This document shows, one piece after another, positions 24,494 through 35,761 of a stretch of DNA of 64,000 nucleotides. The stretch spans positions 2,675,550 to 2,739,549 of the forward strand of contig JAQFVV010000150.1 of the NCBI GenBank assembly GCA_028023455.1, read 5' to 3'. The DNA is from Epiperipatus broadwayi (taxonomy: Eukaryota > Onychophora > Udeonychophora > Euonychophora > Peripatidae). The translations under genes and the position numbers were made by a program. Below the pieces are notes generated by a model that made no database searches, was not told where the DNA came from, and was given only the letters and a program-made list of their open reading frames with translations. Each line of letters starts with the position of its first letter. The first letter of the stretch is position 1.

Positions 24494-25370
24494 TACACCT
24501 TTATCCCGCTTAGCAATGGCAATTGGTTTTCAAAAACTCATCGTTAAACAAGAATATTGTATACAGAATACGTATTTATAATGGGGGTCTATGGGAAAAA
24601 AATTGGTCGGTTCCAGTTGACGTAAAATATCCACATTGATTTCCAAGCTCAAAGATTTTTTTGATTTTTTCATGGCAATGATGACTAATTACGGTATCTA
24701 AAAATAAAAGTTTTATATCACTAAGAAAAAAATGCATATTTTCACTGTACATTTATGTTTATTACTTATGTGAAATTATTCAAATTAACAAACAATGTTT
24801 AATTAATAAATTATTTAATTGAACATATAGATTCATTACTGTACTCCACAGTAACAAAAGGCTTAATGCTTATCATAAAGTAAATCAGTCAACTTTAGAA
24901 AAAAATCAACTTATTTTAAAAGAAAACAAATCTAATTGTTTTAACTTTCTAAACATATGCTAAGTTTATTTTTCTTACTGTATATTTTTAGTAATGTAAT
25001 AGTGCCTCCCCTCCCCCCTGTTCATGTAGAAAGATTATTTATTAACATTTATTTTAAATGCAATCTGTTTTTTTTTTTAAACTTTTTTTTAAAAATGTTT
25101 TTCTTTTGATTTGAAACCACTTAAGGAACACACGCAACGCAATTTAATATTAGTATTTAGTGTTTTCCTAAAAGTTTGTGATGATGGTATTCTCTGATGT
25201 CATTAGTGATGCAAAATTCCAAATGGCTGCCAAAATTTTTTTTTTTTTAATTTTTCCCGATCGTTATAGCGAATAATCGATTGTACATCAAAGTAGTGGG
25301 TACAAATTGATGATGATCGCTATTGCAAAATATCACTAAATAGACAATCGCTAAGCGGGGTAAAGGTGTA
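24494..25370. mobile_element. Tigger/pogo-like MITE inserted in the repeat array
   Basis: The element (24496-25368, 873 bp) begins CACCTTTATCCCGCTTAGCA and ends with the inverse of CACCTTTACCCCGCTTAGCG (18 of 20 match), flanked by TA at 24494-24495 and 25369-25370. Internal ATAATGGGGGTCTATGGG is typical of Tigger-type ends. The flanks continue one another as a single repeat unit whose uninterrupted version is at 24041-24075, giving an internal empty site. A 35-base block at 25157-25192 resembles the outer end of fold-back family F. Confidence 0.87.
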
Positions 25371-25610
25371 TGTGCAAATCTACATATACATATATAAATA
25401 CACATCCATATATATACACAACTTACATATAAATTATATATATATAAAATATACAAAATATCCAACACACAATTTTTTTTAATTATTACCTTTTAAAAAC
25501 TATTTTATTTTTAATTTTTTAAAAAAAAAATTAAAATTCTTTTAAATATTACCCTTCTATTACTTCTTTATTAATATTATTTTATAATTTTCCTTTCACT
25601 GTTTCTTACT
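25371..25610. repeat. Second long copy of the Penelope-linked unit
   Basis: Direct repeat of 24055-24300 with the same order of landmarks (CTACATATACATATATAAAT, CCTTTTAAAAAC, TTTATAATTTTCCTTTCA). It continues without a break toward the GIY-YIG remnant. Confidence 0.7.
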
Positions 25611-26157
25611 ATCTATCTTGTTTAATTATTATCTAATATATAATGTCTTTTTTACTTTAATATCTATAATTTTAATTTTTAAAACTTTTACATTTTTTTT
25701 CTAGTTTTATTCTTTATTTAATAATTTATATATTTTTATTTTCTTCAATAATACATACCTTTTTCAAACTCGTCTGCTTTGAAATAACAGATTTTTTCAA
25801 TTTTTTTCACTTTTTATTCTTTTAAAACAACTCCTTCTGTTATCAATTTTATAAAACCTATAATTCTATTTGAGAAAATTTAAACTTACAAATCTTTATA
25901 TTTATTAACAATATTTACAAGTCTTTACCTATATCCACATATAACTTTTATATACTTATTCTATTAATATTATTATTATTATTATTAACCCTATAAAGCT
26001 AATATTTTCAAAACTTATTTTTATTTTCAAATTCTATCTATTCCCATACACACATATATATACATACATACATATATAGATACATACACTTATTTCTTAG
26101 CCCTAATAACCCTACAAAACCAATAATAACCCTACCAACACAAGGTTCTTAGCCCCC
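25611..26157. other. AT-rich, probable 3' region of the minus-strand Penelope remnant
   Basis: It lies between the repeat unit and the end of the GIY-YIG frame. (TAT)n and (ATAC)n microsatellites are present. Not coding. Confidence 0.45.
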
Positions 26158-26690
26158 ATCCCTATTTAAATTATGTTTTATCCTCTTAATTAATATTGCT
26201 TCTTTTATTTTCCTATCTCTTCTTTTATTAGTATATCCTATCATTTTAATATTATTTTTTTCAAATACATGCCCTGTTTCCATAGTATGCAAATAAATTG
26301 GTGACTTTTTTGTCATATTTATGTTGAGTTAACCTTGCAAAAATTGAATTCTTCATTTCACCTACATATTTAGTTCTTATCTTATTATTCCTATAATATC
26401 TACAATCTATCTGATATATTCCATTTATATATTTTCCTATATCTTTAATATATTTATTATCTAATATATTCATTAATTTTTTTCTTCTTTTATTTACTAT
26501 CTTTTATTTAATTACATTATTATATCTTTTATTAATTTTTCTAATAATTTTATTAACCCTCTTAACTATATTATTACTATATGTTTTAATACCTATACAC
26601 TCCTTCTTCCTTCTACTATTCTTCCTATATTTATCCCTCTCTTCTTCCCTATTACCTTCTTTATATTTTTTCTGTTAATTTTATTTTATT
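26158..26690 (-). pseudogene. Penelope-like element: GIY-YIG endonuclease remnant
   Basis: On the minus strand an open piece (26261-26473) reads NKYIKDIGKYINGIYQIDC followed by KYVGEMKNSIFARLTQH: the GIY half and the YVG half of a GIY-YIG nuclease, in the Penelope arrangement where it follows the reverse transcriptase. The continuing family blocks (ETGHVF and KIKEAILIKR) lie downstream in another frame, so a frameshift breaks the domain near 26270. Upstream, the same strand continues into a region ending RRKKLMNIL with a stop. The usual role is cutting the target DNA for insertion. RT motifs are not recognisable here. Confidence 0.8.
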
Positions 26691-27080
26691 TTTTATTTTT
26701 TTTTATAAAAAAATGAATGGGAATAATAATATAATGAATTAGAATTCTAATACAGATAGTAAATATAAAATAAATAGTATTAGTTCAAGAATATGTAGGG
26801 ATATTAATTATTGTTCAAGTGAGAAGGAATATAAAAAGAAGTAGAATTAATAGTCAAGGGATTTGAAGAAAATGAATATCCAGAGAACGTAATAGTGAAG
26901 AATATAAAATTAACAGAAGAAAAATATAAAGATGGTAGTAGGGAAGAAGAGAGGGTTAAATATATGAAAAATAATATAAAAAAGGAGTATATATGTGTTA
27001 ATTCTTCATGTGGGTGGATATATCTGTTAGTTAGACACCAATTTCTGTTTTTGTATTTGCATTTTACTTATTTTTAATCG
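26691..27080 (+). pseudogene. Penelope-like fragment in opposite orientation
   Basis: The plus strand at 26915-26975 (AACAGAAGAAAAATATAAAG, then GGGAAGAAGAGAGGGTTAAA) matches the reverse complement of about 26630-26690. A short frame (26895-27077) reads TEEKYKDGSREEERVKYMKN. So a second, oppositely oriented piece of the same element meets the first around 26700. It is too decayed to say more. Confidence 0.6.
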
Positions 27081-27484
27081 AATACTTGGGTTTTTTTAAT
27101 TTGTATTTTGCACTGCTTTGGAATCTGATCACAGATGCATATTTGCAAATGTTGAAAGCTAAATATTGATGAAATTCTGTTCTTGTAATTTCTACTATTA
27201 ATGGTCATCTGCGCATTAATGAAGCTTCGTTAATTTTTTTGAAATTTACCATTAAAGTTTTTCTGATTTAGTTGTAATTAAAATTTCATAGCATTTTCTT
27301 GGGTTTTTTTAAATTTGTATTTTCGAAGTATTTATTAGATTTACTTTGTCTTAGGCATTTTAATTTGTCAATTTAAGCCACTTTTGGATATAAATTTATC
27401 ACTTAGAGGCTTCTGGGTGGTTATTGATCGTATCGCAGCATCACCTAGTGGCCGCATGACATGGTCAGAAACACTACCCAAAAG

Positions 27485-27520
<36 letters not shown>

Positions 27521-27717
27521 AGAGAGAGAATAAAAAGTGAAAAATCAAAGAGGCTTGGCCAATAGCAAGTGACCATTTTTTTATCAACAGAAAAGATACA
27601 AGTATCCCTCTATCAAAGAAGTGGGTCATTTAAATAAATTGTAATATTTTGAATAGCTAATTAGGCATTACTCATATACTAATACCAAGTTGCCATTATG
27701 TTTTGGATTTGTAGATT
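27081..27717. other. Spacer with (TA)n and (GA)n microsatellite
   Basis: A run of about 16 TA units sits at 27488-27518, followed by AGAGAGAG. A somewhat GC-richer patch at 27420-27475 is unrecognised. Confidence 0.55.
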
Positions 27718-28735
27718 ATGAAAAGGCATTTGTTTCTATATGCATATCTTCAGTGATTAAAGCATTGGATGATCAAGTTATAGACCCAGTATATTGTTAA
27801 AAATATTTATAAAAATGTAACACCAACAATTAGACTACATAATGATTCTAGAAAGGTTAACACTGAGAAGAGTGTAAGACAGGATGATTCCATATTTCCA
27901 AAACTTTTTACAACTGTGCTACAAGAAGTATTTTGTGAATTAAAATGGGAAGCTAAAGGAGGAAAAGTAAATAGAAATTATTTAAGTCATTTAGATTCTG
28001 CAGATGATGTAGTTGTTTTTGAAAATAATGCTTCAGAATGTCAGGAAATGTTGCAAGAGTTATTAGATGAAAATAAGAAAGTTGGACTAAAGGTAAATAT
28101 TAAGAAGACTAAAATAATGTTCGATGGATTTTCTATAAAGATGAAAATAAAGATTGATTATGCTTAGAAGAAGTTAACAAGTACAAATGTCTTTGTCAGA
28201 TTATTACTAACATAATAGATGAAATTAATTATAGAATTAAACTTGGTTGAAGTCCTTTGGGTAGAAATAACTTAATATTAAAAGAAATTATTCCTCTGTT
28301 TGAAAAGAAAGGTTTTAATAAATGGGTTTTATCAGTTCTTTTATGGATCTGAGACTTGAAGACTTGATAGAAGCGCAGTACCGAGACTTCAGAGATGCAT
28401 GATTAAAGTAACATGAAGAGATTGAAAATGCAATACATGGATATGAGGACAAATAGGTGTTAGTGACATTGTTGAAATAATTAAAGGACCAAAGTGGAGT
28501 TGGGCTGGATTTATATTGCTAGAAGTGATGATAATAAATGGACAATTGAAATCATAAACTGGATTGCAAGAGATTGTAAAAGATGCAGAAAGAGATCACA
28601 TGTGAGATGGATGGATGAAATAAAGTGCTCAGGGTTGATGTTAAGAAGAAAGGCTAGAGGTCTGAGAAGATAGATTGAACTTTGAGAAATCATCCTGTAA
28701 TGGATTGATAATGGTTTATGATGATAATGATGACC
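27718..28735 (+). mobile_element. RTE-like LINE copy, 5'-truncated, decayed
   Basis: The fragment starts within RT (TTTGTAGATTATGAAAAGGC, the DYEKAF motif) and passes the catalytic box as SADDVVVF in an 83-codon open piece (27916-28167). It continues out of frame through the C-terminal blocks (homologous to WAGHI and the RW-DEI region around 28500-28640) and ends in ATGATGATAATGATGA. The RT Leu/Phe before ADD is Ser here, and there are multiple stops. Same family as the copy at 9108. Confidence 0.88.
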
Positions 28736-29794
28736 AAGAACTATTGAATCATATTACTATAAGCCAAGAATATAATATATATTTTATATCGAAAGCATGC
28801 TAGGCAGTAATAAAACAGAATTTTTTTTAAAAAAAACTATCTTTTCTGAATATGTTTTTATTAACAGTCGTTCATTATATTAATTCAGAAAAGAAGGAAA
28901 TAATTTATAATTTAATTATAAAAAATTTTATTATATAAAAATTGCAAAAGGAAAAACTTACTAACATTATTTTCTTATTATTTTTTATTATTACATACAC
29001 CTTGTTACTTTGTATCTAACTATGGAGACTTACTTTTAATATGCCTGAGTTTAAAATCCTTAAGATTATGGATTTCATGAGTCTTAGAATTTTAAGGGTC
29101 ATATCTTCTTTATTTTCTACGTTTATAGGATTCTTTTTTTCGTAATAGCTAATTTTATAAATTTTGAAAGTCAGGGAAAATTTGATACTCTCAGAAATTT
29201 AATATCAATACATCAACATTGTTTACAATAGCAGTAGTTGTTTGGAGTTTTTTTCTATTGATTTACTTTAAATGACAAATTTTTATTTCTTATATATAGG
29301 GTGATGAACTATCTTCCAAGAATATGTAAGAATTTGTGTTAATTTCTAGTAAAGAGCCATATAAAATCGAATTAATAACAACTTAATTAAAATTATATAT
29401 CTTCTTGAAAGTTGACTAAAATGTCTACAGTCAATTAGTAGACTATAATCTGATAAAGGTTTCCTTTTCACAACAGAATCTCAAAATTTAATAGTTGGTA
29501 TATTCATTTTCCATGACATAACTTAGGGATTCTAATCCTAGTAAATCTTGGAATGGTTTATTAAGATAGTTAAAAATTTCCAAGCAACAATTGAATTTTT
29601 TTTGGGGGGGTGATCCATATCCAAACATCATCAAATTATTGGTCAGTAATTGTTAGCGAAAGAGTTACCAGAAACAGAAGCAAACAAAAATGTTTCCTTC
29701 TTTGCTATTTCTCTCTGGGGAAGAGTAAAGCAGTCTTTTGTTTTGAAAAGAATTATTGAAGATTGTTTATCAATAATCAAAAAGTGCATATGGC
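28736..29794. other. No gene recognised over ~1 kb
   Basis: AT-rich; a G-run at 29602-29610 is the only notable base bias. Confidence 0.5.
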
Positions 29795-29985
29795 TTCATT
29801 GCTCGAAAGTTTGTAAAGTTCGAGAACCAGATCTGCGAGCACCAGAATCAATCTTGGGATATCCCAATCTCAATTCAGATGCTCTACCCACTGTGCTAAA
29901 CCATGTAGGGCCAGAATTGATCCTGGGATCTTCCATTCTCAAGTTGGATACTCTACCCACTGTGGTATAGTCCTCCCTTCTGTCA
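29795..29985 (-). repeat. SINE family B with two tandem tRNA-like heads
   Basis: On the minus strand the first head reads ACCACAGTGGGTAGAGTATC and then a B-box-like GGATCAATTCTGG. It is followed at once by a second head, TAGCACAGTGGGTAGAGCAT, with its own B-box-like GATTGATTCTGG. TAGCACAGTGG is an exact match to the pol III A-box consensus TRGYNNARNGG. After the heads comes a body with GAACTTTACAAACTTTCGAG and CAATGAAGCCATATGCAC, part of which recurs at 53189-53235. A dimeric tRNA-derived SINE fits best. Confidence 0.75.
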
Positions 29986-29989
29986 GAAG

Positions 29990-30590
29990 TGGTCTATTCT
30001 AGATTCCACCTTATCTCGTCAATTAAGCATTGTTTGCCACAGGCCAATAGGCTGATATATAGCTAAAACATAGCCAATGATTAGAACAGGCCAATAAGCA
30101 ATGATGCTTGCTGAATCTGAGTGTTTTCAGTAAGATCAGGAATCTGGCTATAAATATTCAGCCTTTTGTGAGAATCAGGGGAGAACATCTGTCTAACCTG
30201 AAAATACTGTACCCATTCTCCCAGGGAAGCCTAGCTGACCTGAACAGCAGTCAGCATTCCCACATAATCCGCTATTTGTCTACGCAGCTAGTCAAGTCCA
30301 CAGAGGGACCGGATGCTGCTAAGACTACTGTTGATTCAAGGCAAGCTGTTTTGTATAGCTGGAAGAGCCATTCTTCCTACCCGTGAGGCAAGCTATCAGG
30401 TGTAGCTGGAAGTGGTAGCACCACAAGATTCGGATTCAAGAGTTCCAGTATAACTATTGTTTATGATATATATACTTATAATTTATTGTATATAGTTGTG
30501 AATAATAAATATTATATTAATTGTAATACTGGTATTAGTATTAATTTCTGTAGGTTGGTTCTGTATTCCAGACCAAATACAACATACTGT
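29990..30590 (+). promoter_or_regulatory. GC-richer island with three CCAAT boxes and TATA box; LTR-like
   Basis: CCAAT occurs at 30043, 30074 and 30091, followed by TATAAATA at 30149-30156. This is a textbook pol II promoter order, with spacing of about 55-105 bases from the nearest and farthest CCAAT to the TATA box. The base composition over 29,980-30,450 is visibly richer in G and C than its surroundings. Two AATAAA-like signals follow near 30500. This promoter-then-polyA layout suits a solo LTR (possible start TGTCAGAAGTGG), but I find no clear target duplication. A 92-codon open frame across it has no ATG start and no known family. A host promoter is the alternative. Confidence 0.5.
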
Positions 30591-31477
30591 GCCAAACTTA
30601 CCTATAATTGTACCTAATCATTTATAATATTTTTTATTATTAATATCTAAATACTATGGCCCTCTGTCAACTGCTTTGTGCGAGTATTTACTGCTTTATG
30701 TGGCTATTTATTGTTTCGAGATCTGATCATGTTGATAGAACTTTATTCCTTATAATTTTTAAAAATAACTAGTGAGCTTTTATTTTACTTTTTTATCTTC
30801 ACCAGAAAGCAAATGAGACACCTCTCCTTCCCAGCATCTTACATATTTAATTAAACAACTGATTAATTGGAATGATTATATTAATTTTATAAATTGCTAT
30901 GCATTTTGTATGCTTAATAAAAAAATTCGAGGTAATTTCAATTTTCAGTTCATGAATTAATATTAAATTTGTTATTTAATTATTTAACAATAAATATATC
31001 AATACATTGATTTATTAAATTTTTTCTACATATTTTTGTTTAACTTTTCTTTAATTGATTGGAATTTATTTATTTTGGTTAATTAAAATTTACGGTAATT
31101 TAATTAATTTAAGATAAAAAAAGTCATCTAATTAATTTTATCAATTAAAACTTTAATAACAATATAAACAGAAATTTTATTTTTAATCAGAAAAAATTAA
31201 AATTGAGGAATAAAAATTGTTTGGACGTTTTAAGTAATTTCTGAAGTCTTGGAATTCTCACTTCTGACGTAATACTCAAACACGATTTTCTCACTTCTGA
31301 CTTAGGACGCAAATACTGTTTTGTAATTAAAGATGAATTATTTTTGTTGAGATAATAAGGTGTTTAAAACTTTATCCAAATGGTGAAAAAAGTTTTGATT
31401 TCTAAAATAATAAAGTGTTTTGTCACGAATAAATCAAAATAATAAAGTGTTTTGTCACAAATATATATATATAATGT
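30591..31477. other. No gene recognised
   Basis: Very AT-rich, with TA microsatellite near 31460-31473. Confidence 0.5.
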
Positions 31478-33136
31478 GATAAACAAAACAAGTTATACAT
31501 TTCGTAATTTGCTATAGCTTGCATTTTATGTTACTAGATGGAGCTTTACCAATAGCCCATGATCAAGCTTAGTTTGCATAAACACTGAGAGAGATAGAAT
31601 TCAATATCTCTTTCAAATTGTCTCCAACCTTTAAACCATGGTTTCGAGCTAGTTGGCTCACATCAATAAAGGTAGGAAGACCAGAAACTAAATCTAAACT
31701 CAAACTCTACTAAACAGCATTTATGAAATTCATTTCTATCAGTTTGAAAGCACAAATTTCTCAGATATGTAAATATCTTCAAATCCAGTCAAACAAACTA
31801 GATAGCTATATGGGTCTGAATTCAGTTCAGTTTTACCATACAATAAAAGCCTCTGCAATCTATATCATTGCAAAAACCTTCAAGGATGCATTTATGATAA
31901 ACAAAACAAGTTATACATTTCGTAACTTGCTATAGCTTGCATTTTATGTTACTAGATGGAACTTTATCATTAGCCCACTATCAAGCTTAGTTTACATAAA
32001 CATTAGAAGAGATAGAATTCCTATCTCTTTCAAATTGTCTCCAACCTTTAAACCATGGTTTCGAGCTAGTTAGCTCATATCAGTAAAGGGTAGGAAGACC
32101 AGAAACTAGATCTAAACTCCAACTCTACTAAACAGCATTTATGAAACTCATTTTTATCAGTTTGAAAGCACGAATTTTTCAGATACGTAAATGTCTTCAA
32201 ATCCAGTCAAACAAACTAGATAGTTATATGGGTCCAAATTCAGTTGTTTCACCATATAGTAAAAGCCTCTGCAATCTATATCATTGCAAAAACCTTCAAG
32301 GGGGCATTTATGATAAACAAAACAAGTTATATATTTCGTAACTTGCTATAGCTTGCATTTTATGTTACTAGATGGAGCTTTACCAATAGCCCACTATCAA
32401 GCCTAGTTTACATAAACACTGAGAGAGATAGAATCTAATATCTCTTTCAAATTGTCTCCAACTTTTAAACCATGGTTTTGAGCTTCACATCAGTAAAGCA
32501 AAATTTGTGCTTTCAAATGATATAGAAATGAGTTTCATAAATGCTGTTTAGTAGATTTGGAGTTTAGATCTAGGTTCTGGTCTTCCTACCCTTTACTGGC
32601 GTGAGCCAACTAGCTCGCAACCATGGTTTAAAGGTTGGAGATAATTTGAAAGAGATATTGAATTCTATCTCTCTCAGTGTTTATGTAAACTAGGCTTGAT
32701 AGTGGCCTATTGGTAAAGCTCTACCTAGTAACATAAAATGCAGCTATAGCAAGTTACAAAATGTATAACTTGTTTATCATAAATGCACCCTTGAAGGTTT
32801 TTGCAATGATATAGATTGCAGAGGCTTTTACTATATGGCAAAACTGAACTGAATTCAGACCCATATAGCTATCTTGTTTGTTTGACTGGATTTGAAGATA
32901 TTTATGTATCTAAAAAATTCGTGCTTTCAAACTGATAGAAATGAGTTTCATAAATGCTGTTTAGTAGAGTTGGAGTTTAGATCTAGGTTCTGGTCTTCCT
33001 ACCCTTTACTGACATGAGCCAACGAGCTTAAAACCATGGTTTAAAGGTTGTAGATAATTTGAAAGAGATATTGAATTCTATCTCTCTCAGTGTTTATGTA
33101 AACTAAGCTTGATAGTGGGCTATTGGTAAAGCTCCA

Positions 33137-33143
<7 letters not shown>
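31478..33143. repeat. Nested array: tandem and inverted ~416-bp units
   Basis: TGATAAACAAAACAAGTTAT starts units at 31478, 31895 and 32311 (period ~416), all plus-oriented; the third is cut near 32500. From there to 33143 the same unit appears twice in reverse complement, each incomplete. Landmarks are AACCATGGTTTCGAGCTAG, TTTATGAAATTCATTTCTAT and AAAGCCTCTGCAATCTATAT. The whole is therefore a compound fold-back with five unit copies. The open frames starting 31723 and 32141 are the same repeat translated twice, not genes. Confidence 0.88.
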
Positions 33144-33168
<25 letters not shown>

Positions 33169-33177
33169 TACACACAC

Positions 33178-33214
<37 letters not shown>

Positions 33215-33228
33215 CGGTATATATATTG
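33144..33228. repeat. (CA)n/(TA)n microsatellite
   Basis: A CA run followed by TA runs. It sits at the junction of the 416-bp array and fold-back F, replacing the expected outer left arm of the latter. Confidence 0.9.
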
Positions 33229-33229
33229 T

Positions 33230-33597
33230 ACCTGTATTTTTATATTGGACTATTTCCATCATCTAATATGTGTGTTGAATGTCTTTAGAAAAGTTTAATT
33301 TTTAGTTAAATATTCCAAATGCATTCTGTTAGTAATATCACAGCAAACAGGTTAGTATATGCACCAACTGTTAGTAATATCACAGCAAACAAATGTTAAT
33401 AATATCACAGCAAACAGGTTAGTATATGCACTAACTGTTAGTAATATCACAGCAAACAGTTGAATGCATTTGGAATATTTAACTAAAAATTAAACTTTTC
33501 TAAAGACATTCAACACACATATTAGATGATGGAAATAGTCCAATATAAAAATACAGCTAGAACACCATCATCACAAACCTTCAGAAAAACACTAATA
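33230..33597. repeat. Fold-back family F, copy 2, with minisatellite loop
   Basis: Arms as in copy 1 (TGTATTTTTATATTGGAC, TGAATGTCTTTAGAAAAGTT). The right arm extends further than in copy 1, through GCTAGAACACCATCATCAC to CAGAAAAACACT. Between the arms lies a tandem repeat of a ~42-base unit (CTGTTAGTAATATCACAGCA plus AACAGGTTAGTATATGCACCAA), about four partial or full copies at 33328-33450. Copy 1 has only the plain short loop. Confidence 0.87.
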
Positions 33598-33600
33598 TAT

Positions 33601-35187
33601 TGTACCTATATTGATATAGGCACATATAATTTTATCTAAAATTATATGATTAAAATAATCATTCATAAAAGAAAAACATAAAATTAAATGTTGAAGAGTT
33701 TATTGCAGTTTGTTTTAGAAAAGGATAAAAATCAAATAGTTTTCTAGCGTTAGTTTTGAAATAAAAGAGCTGCAGTTAATTAATCAGAAGGGGAGAGGGG
33801 TGTTTCATTAGAGAAATTAAACTAAGGGTTTATAAAAGGAAATAAAGAGTTTTCTTATTAGGATTTGTAAAAATATAATTTAAAAAGTTAAAACATACAA
33901 ATCTCTTTTTATTCAAGTTTAATTAAAGAAAAAATAATGTTAAATTAATATATGTGCATATATATGTGCAATTGTCAACAATAGAATAAATGTTATTATA
34001 AATAAATGAAGGTTAAAGAAGATTATCATTAAAAAACCAGGCAATGGCTACTAGATATTAATTAATATAAAACAATACGTTATTGCATGGCTATTACTAA
34101 TTAAGCAATCTTCCAAAACACGTTTATCAAATGATTATCACTGGAATTTGACAACAGATCTTTACCAGAGATATTAGAAAAACAACAAGGCACAGGTATA
34201 AATAGACCTTTTTTTATTGGACAGTAATCAGTTCACAAAAGTAATTGAGTGAGTGCAGTTCACAAATTAATTGAATCAGTTGAGTTAATTATACCCAGAA
34301 ACAAAATGCAGTGCTGAGAAAATTTTGGGAATTCATGCCTCTCCACAGCCTAAAAAGTCCAATGAAAACAGCAAGATCTGCCCGTGAAATAATGTCAACA
34401 TAACAACTTAGAAAATCTCCATCAGTATCTAATTGTCTCCAGTAGCAATAATCGTGAATAATAAGGAAACTCATCAAGGAAACATTCCAGCCTGCTGGAA
34501 GCATTCATACTGGAACCATTCATACTGGAAGAAACAACAAACAAGAAGAAAACAAAGTGTTAAATCTACGTTCAAAATCATAGGTAAAACATTTGCTTAT
34601 TTTCGTTTATACTGTAATAGCCATTGCATTTCATTAATTCATGCGAATCCTCCAAGAGTCTAATTATATGAATTCGATATCATACATAAATGAACTATTG
34701 ATATATGTGTTTAAATTTCAAATGCTATGTAATACTTTATTATTATTATGTGTGTGCATGACTTAATATGTGCGTGATCCTTATATCAATATTATTGGTT
34801 AAATTAGATAAATACCAGTGTTTGGTTATGAAAATATACAAGAATATTTAAACTAGTTTAGAAATGTTGATTTAAAAATATGCATGTGTTTTTATTAGAA
34901 TTATAAAATGTTTAAATTTAGTAAATAAATGTTAGTTAATAAATTGTCTTTAAAATTAAACTTTATTTGTCAGTCAATTCTTTTTATCAATTCTTTTACC
35001 AAATTCTTTTATCAATCTCTTTTATAAATTCCTTTTACAATTCTTTTATCAATTCTTTTAACCACTAATGAAGTATAATCTATTAGTGATTACAAAAAGC
35101 TGAGCTAGTCGTGGATTTAGGCGTTGAGTTAGTGGCCACTGTTCAAAGTGCATTGTCTATTCTTTTAGTATTCTTTTAGAATAAACA
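33601..35187 (+). mobile_element. 5' LTR of a Ty3-type non-autonomous LTR element
   Basis: 33601-34200 is nearly identical to 37890-38490, the usual relation of paired LTRs. The 3' copy starts TGTAATGTACC directly after a purine-rich tract, the normal TG start; the 5' copy lacks the first few bases and abuts fold-back F. A TATA box (TATAAATAG, 34197-34205) and an AATAAA (35180-35185) lie inside, and the likely end is CA at 35187. A TGGCACCCGTG stretch starting at 35190 could be the primer-binding site, because TGG pairs with a tRNA CCA end. About 1.59 kb is long for an LTR. Confidence 0.82.
34197..34205 (+). promoter_or_regulatory. TATA box in the 5' LTR
   Basis: TATAAATAG, a consensus pol II TATA element, about 600 bases into the LTR. 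The assembly gap in the other LTR begins within the same motif, so the equivalent site cannot be checked. Confidence 0.65.
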
Positions 35188-35761
35188 GCTGGCACCCGTG
35201 TTTATACACAAACAAAAAAGTGCTTTGGATTTGGTGTTGAACTCAACAGCCAAGAAGAAGCTATGTCCTGGAAATGTAATGCTAGTTATATACTTTATAG
35301 CTATCGTTTGGACATACATACTCTCCGAGTATGTTCTTCTCTGCCTAAGAGACCGGTGTTTCGAATCCACATATTCGAACTCGGTTCAAATGGCTATACC
35401 CAACTGTGGGGCTGAACCTAAGAAACAATAATAACGAAATACTATGTTTCTTGTTTAAAATTTTTTTATAAAAAGCTAAATTACATTTGTGAAAGTGTTT
35501 AATTTTTTTTAAAATTAAAAAAAAAAAAGAATTGACCGAAATTTTTTTTTTTTCGAAATGAAAAAAGATTTTGACAATTATGCTATCAAATCAGAGTCAA
35601 TTAGATGTTATGGGCAGAGTTAAAGCATTAAAATCGGGTAGTGAAAAGGACTAAAAGGGTAGAGTTGGCGTGAGTTTCCATCTTAGTAAGAAAAATAAAT
35701 AAGTCGTATTTAAATTTAGTTTAACATAAGTGCTAGTACTTTGAAATTGAAGTTTTTGAAA
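35188..35761 (+). other. LTR element leader with primer-binding-site candidate
   Basis: TGGCACCCGTG begins two bases after the LTR end. The rest is leader sequence with long A- and T-runs (35455-35560). A 77-codon frame at 35198-35431 with one hydrophobic stretch has no family I recognise, and I do not call it a gene. Confidence 0.55.

Noticed and set aside
26080-26150. CCCTAATAACCCTA resembling a telomere repeat
   Set aside because: The spacing is irregular, with no run of the 6-base unit; it lies in the Penelope flank and is more simply AT-rich drift.
31723-32341. Two similar short proteins starting MKFISISLKAQI and MKLIFISLKARI
   Set aside because: They are the same 416-bp repeat unit translated twice; indels break the frame between copies.
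35340-35430. B-box-like GTTTCGAATCC in the LTR leader
   Set aside because: No A-box at tRNA distance and no copies seen, so not called as a tRNA or SINE.
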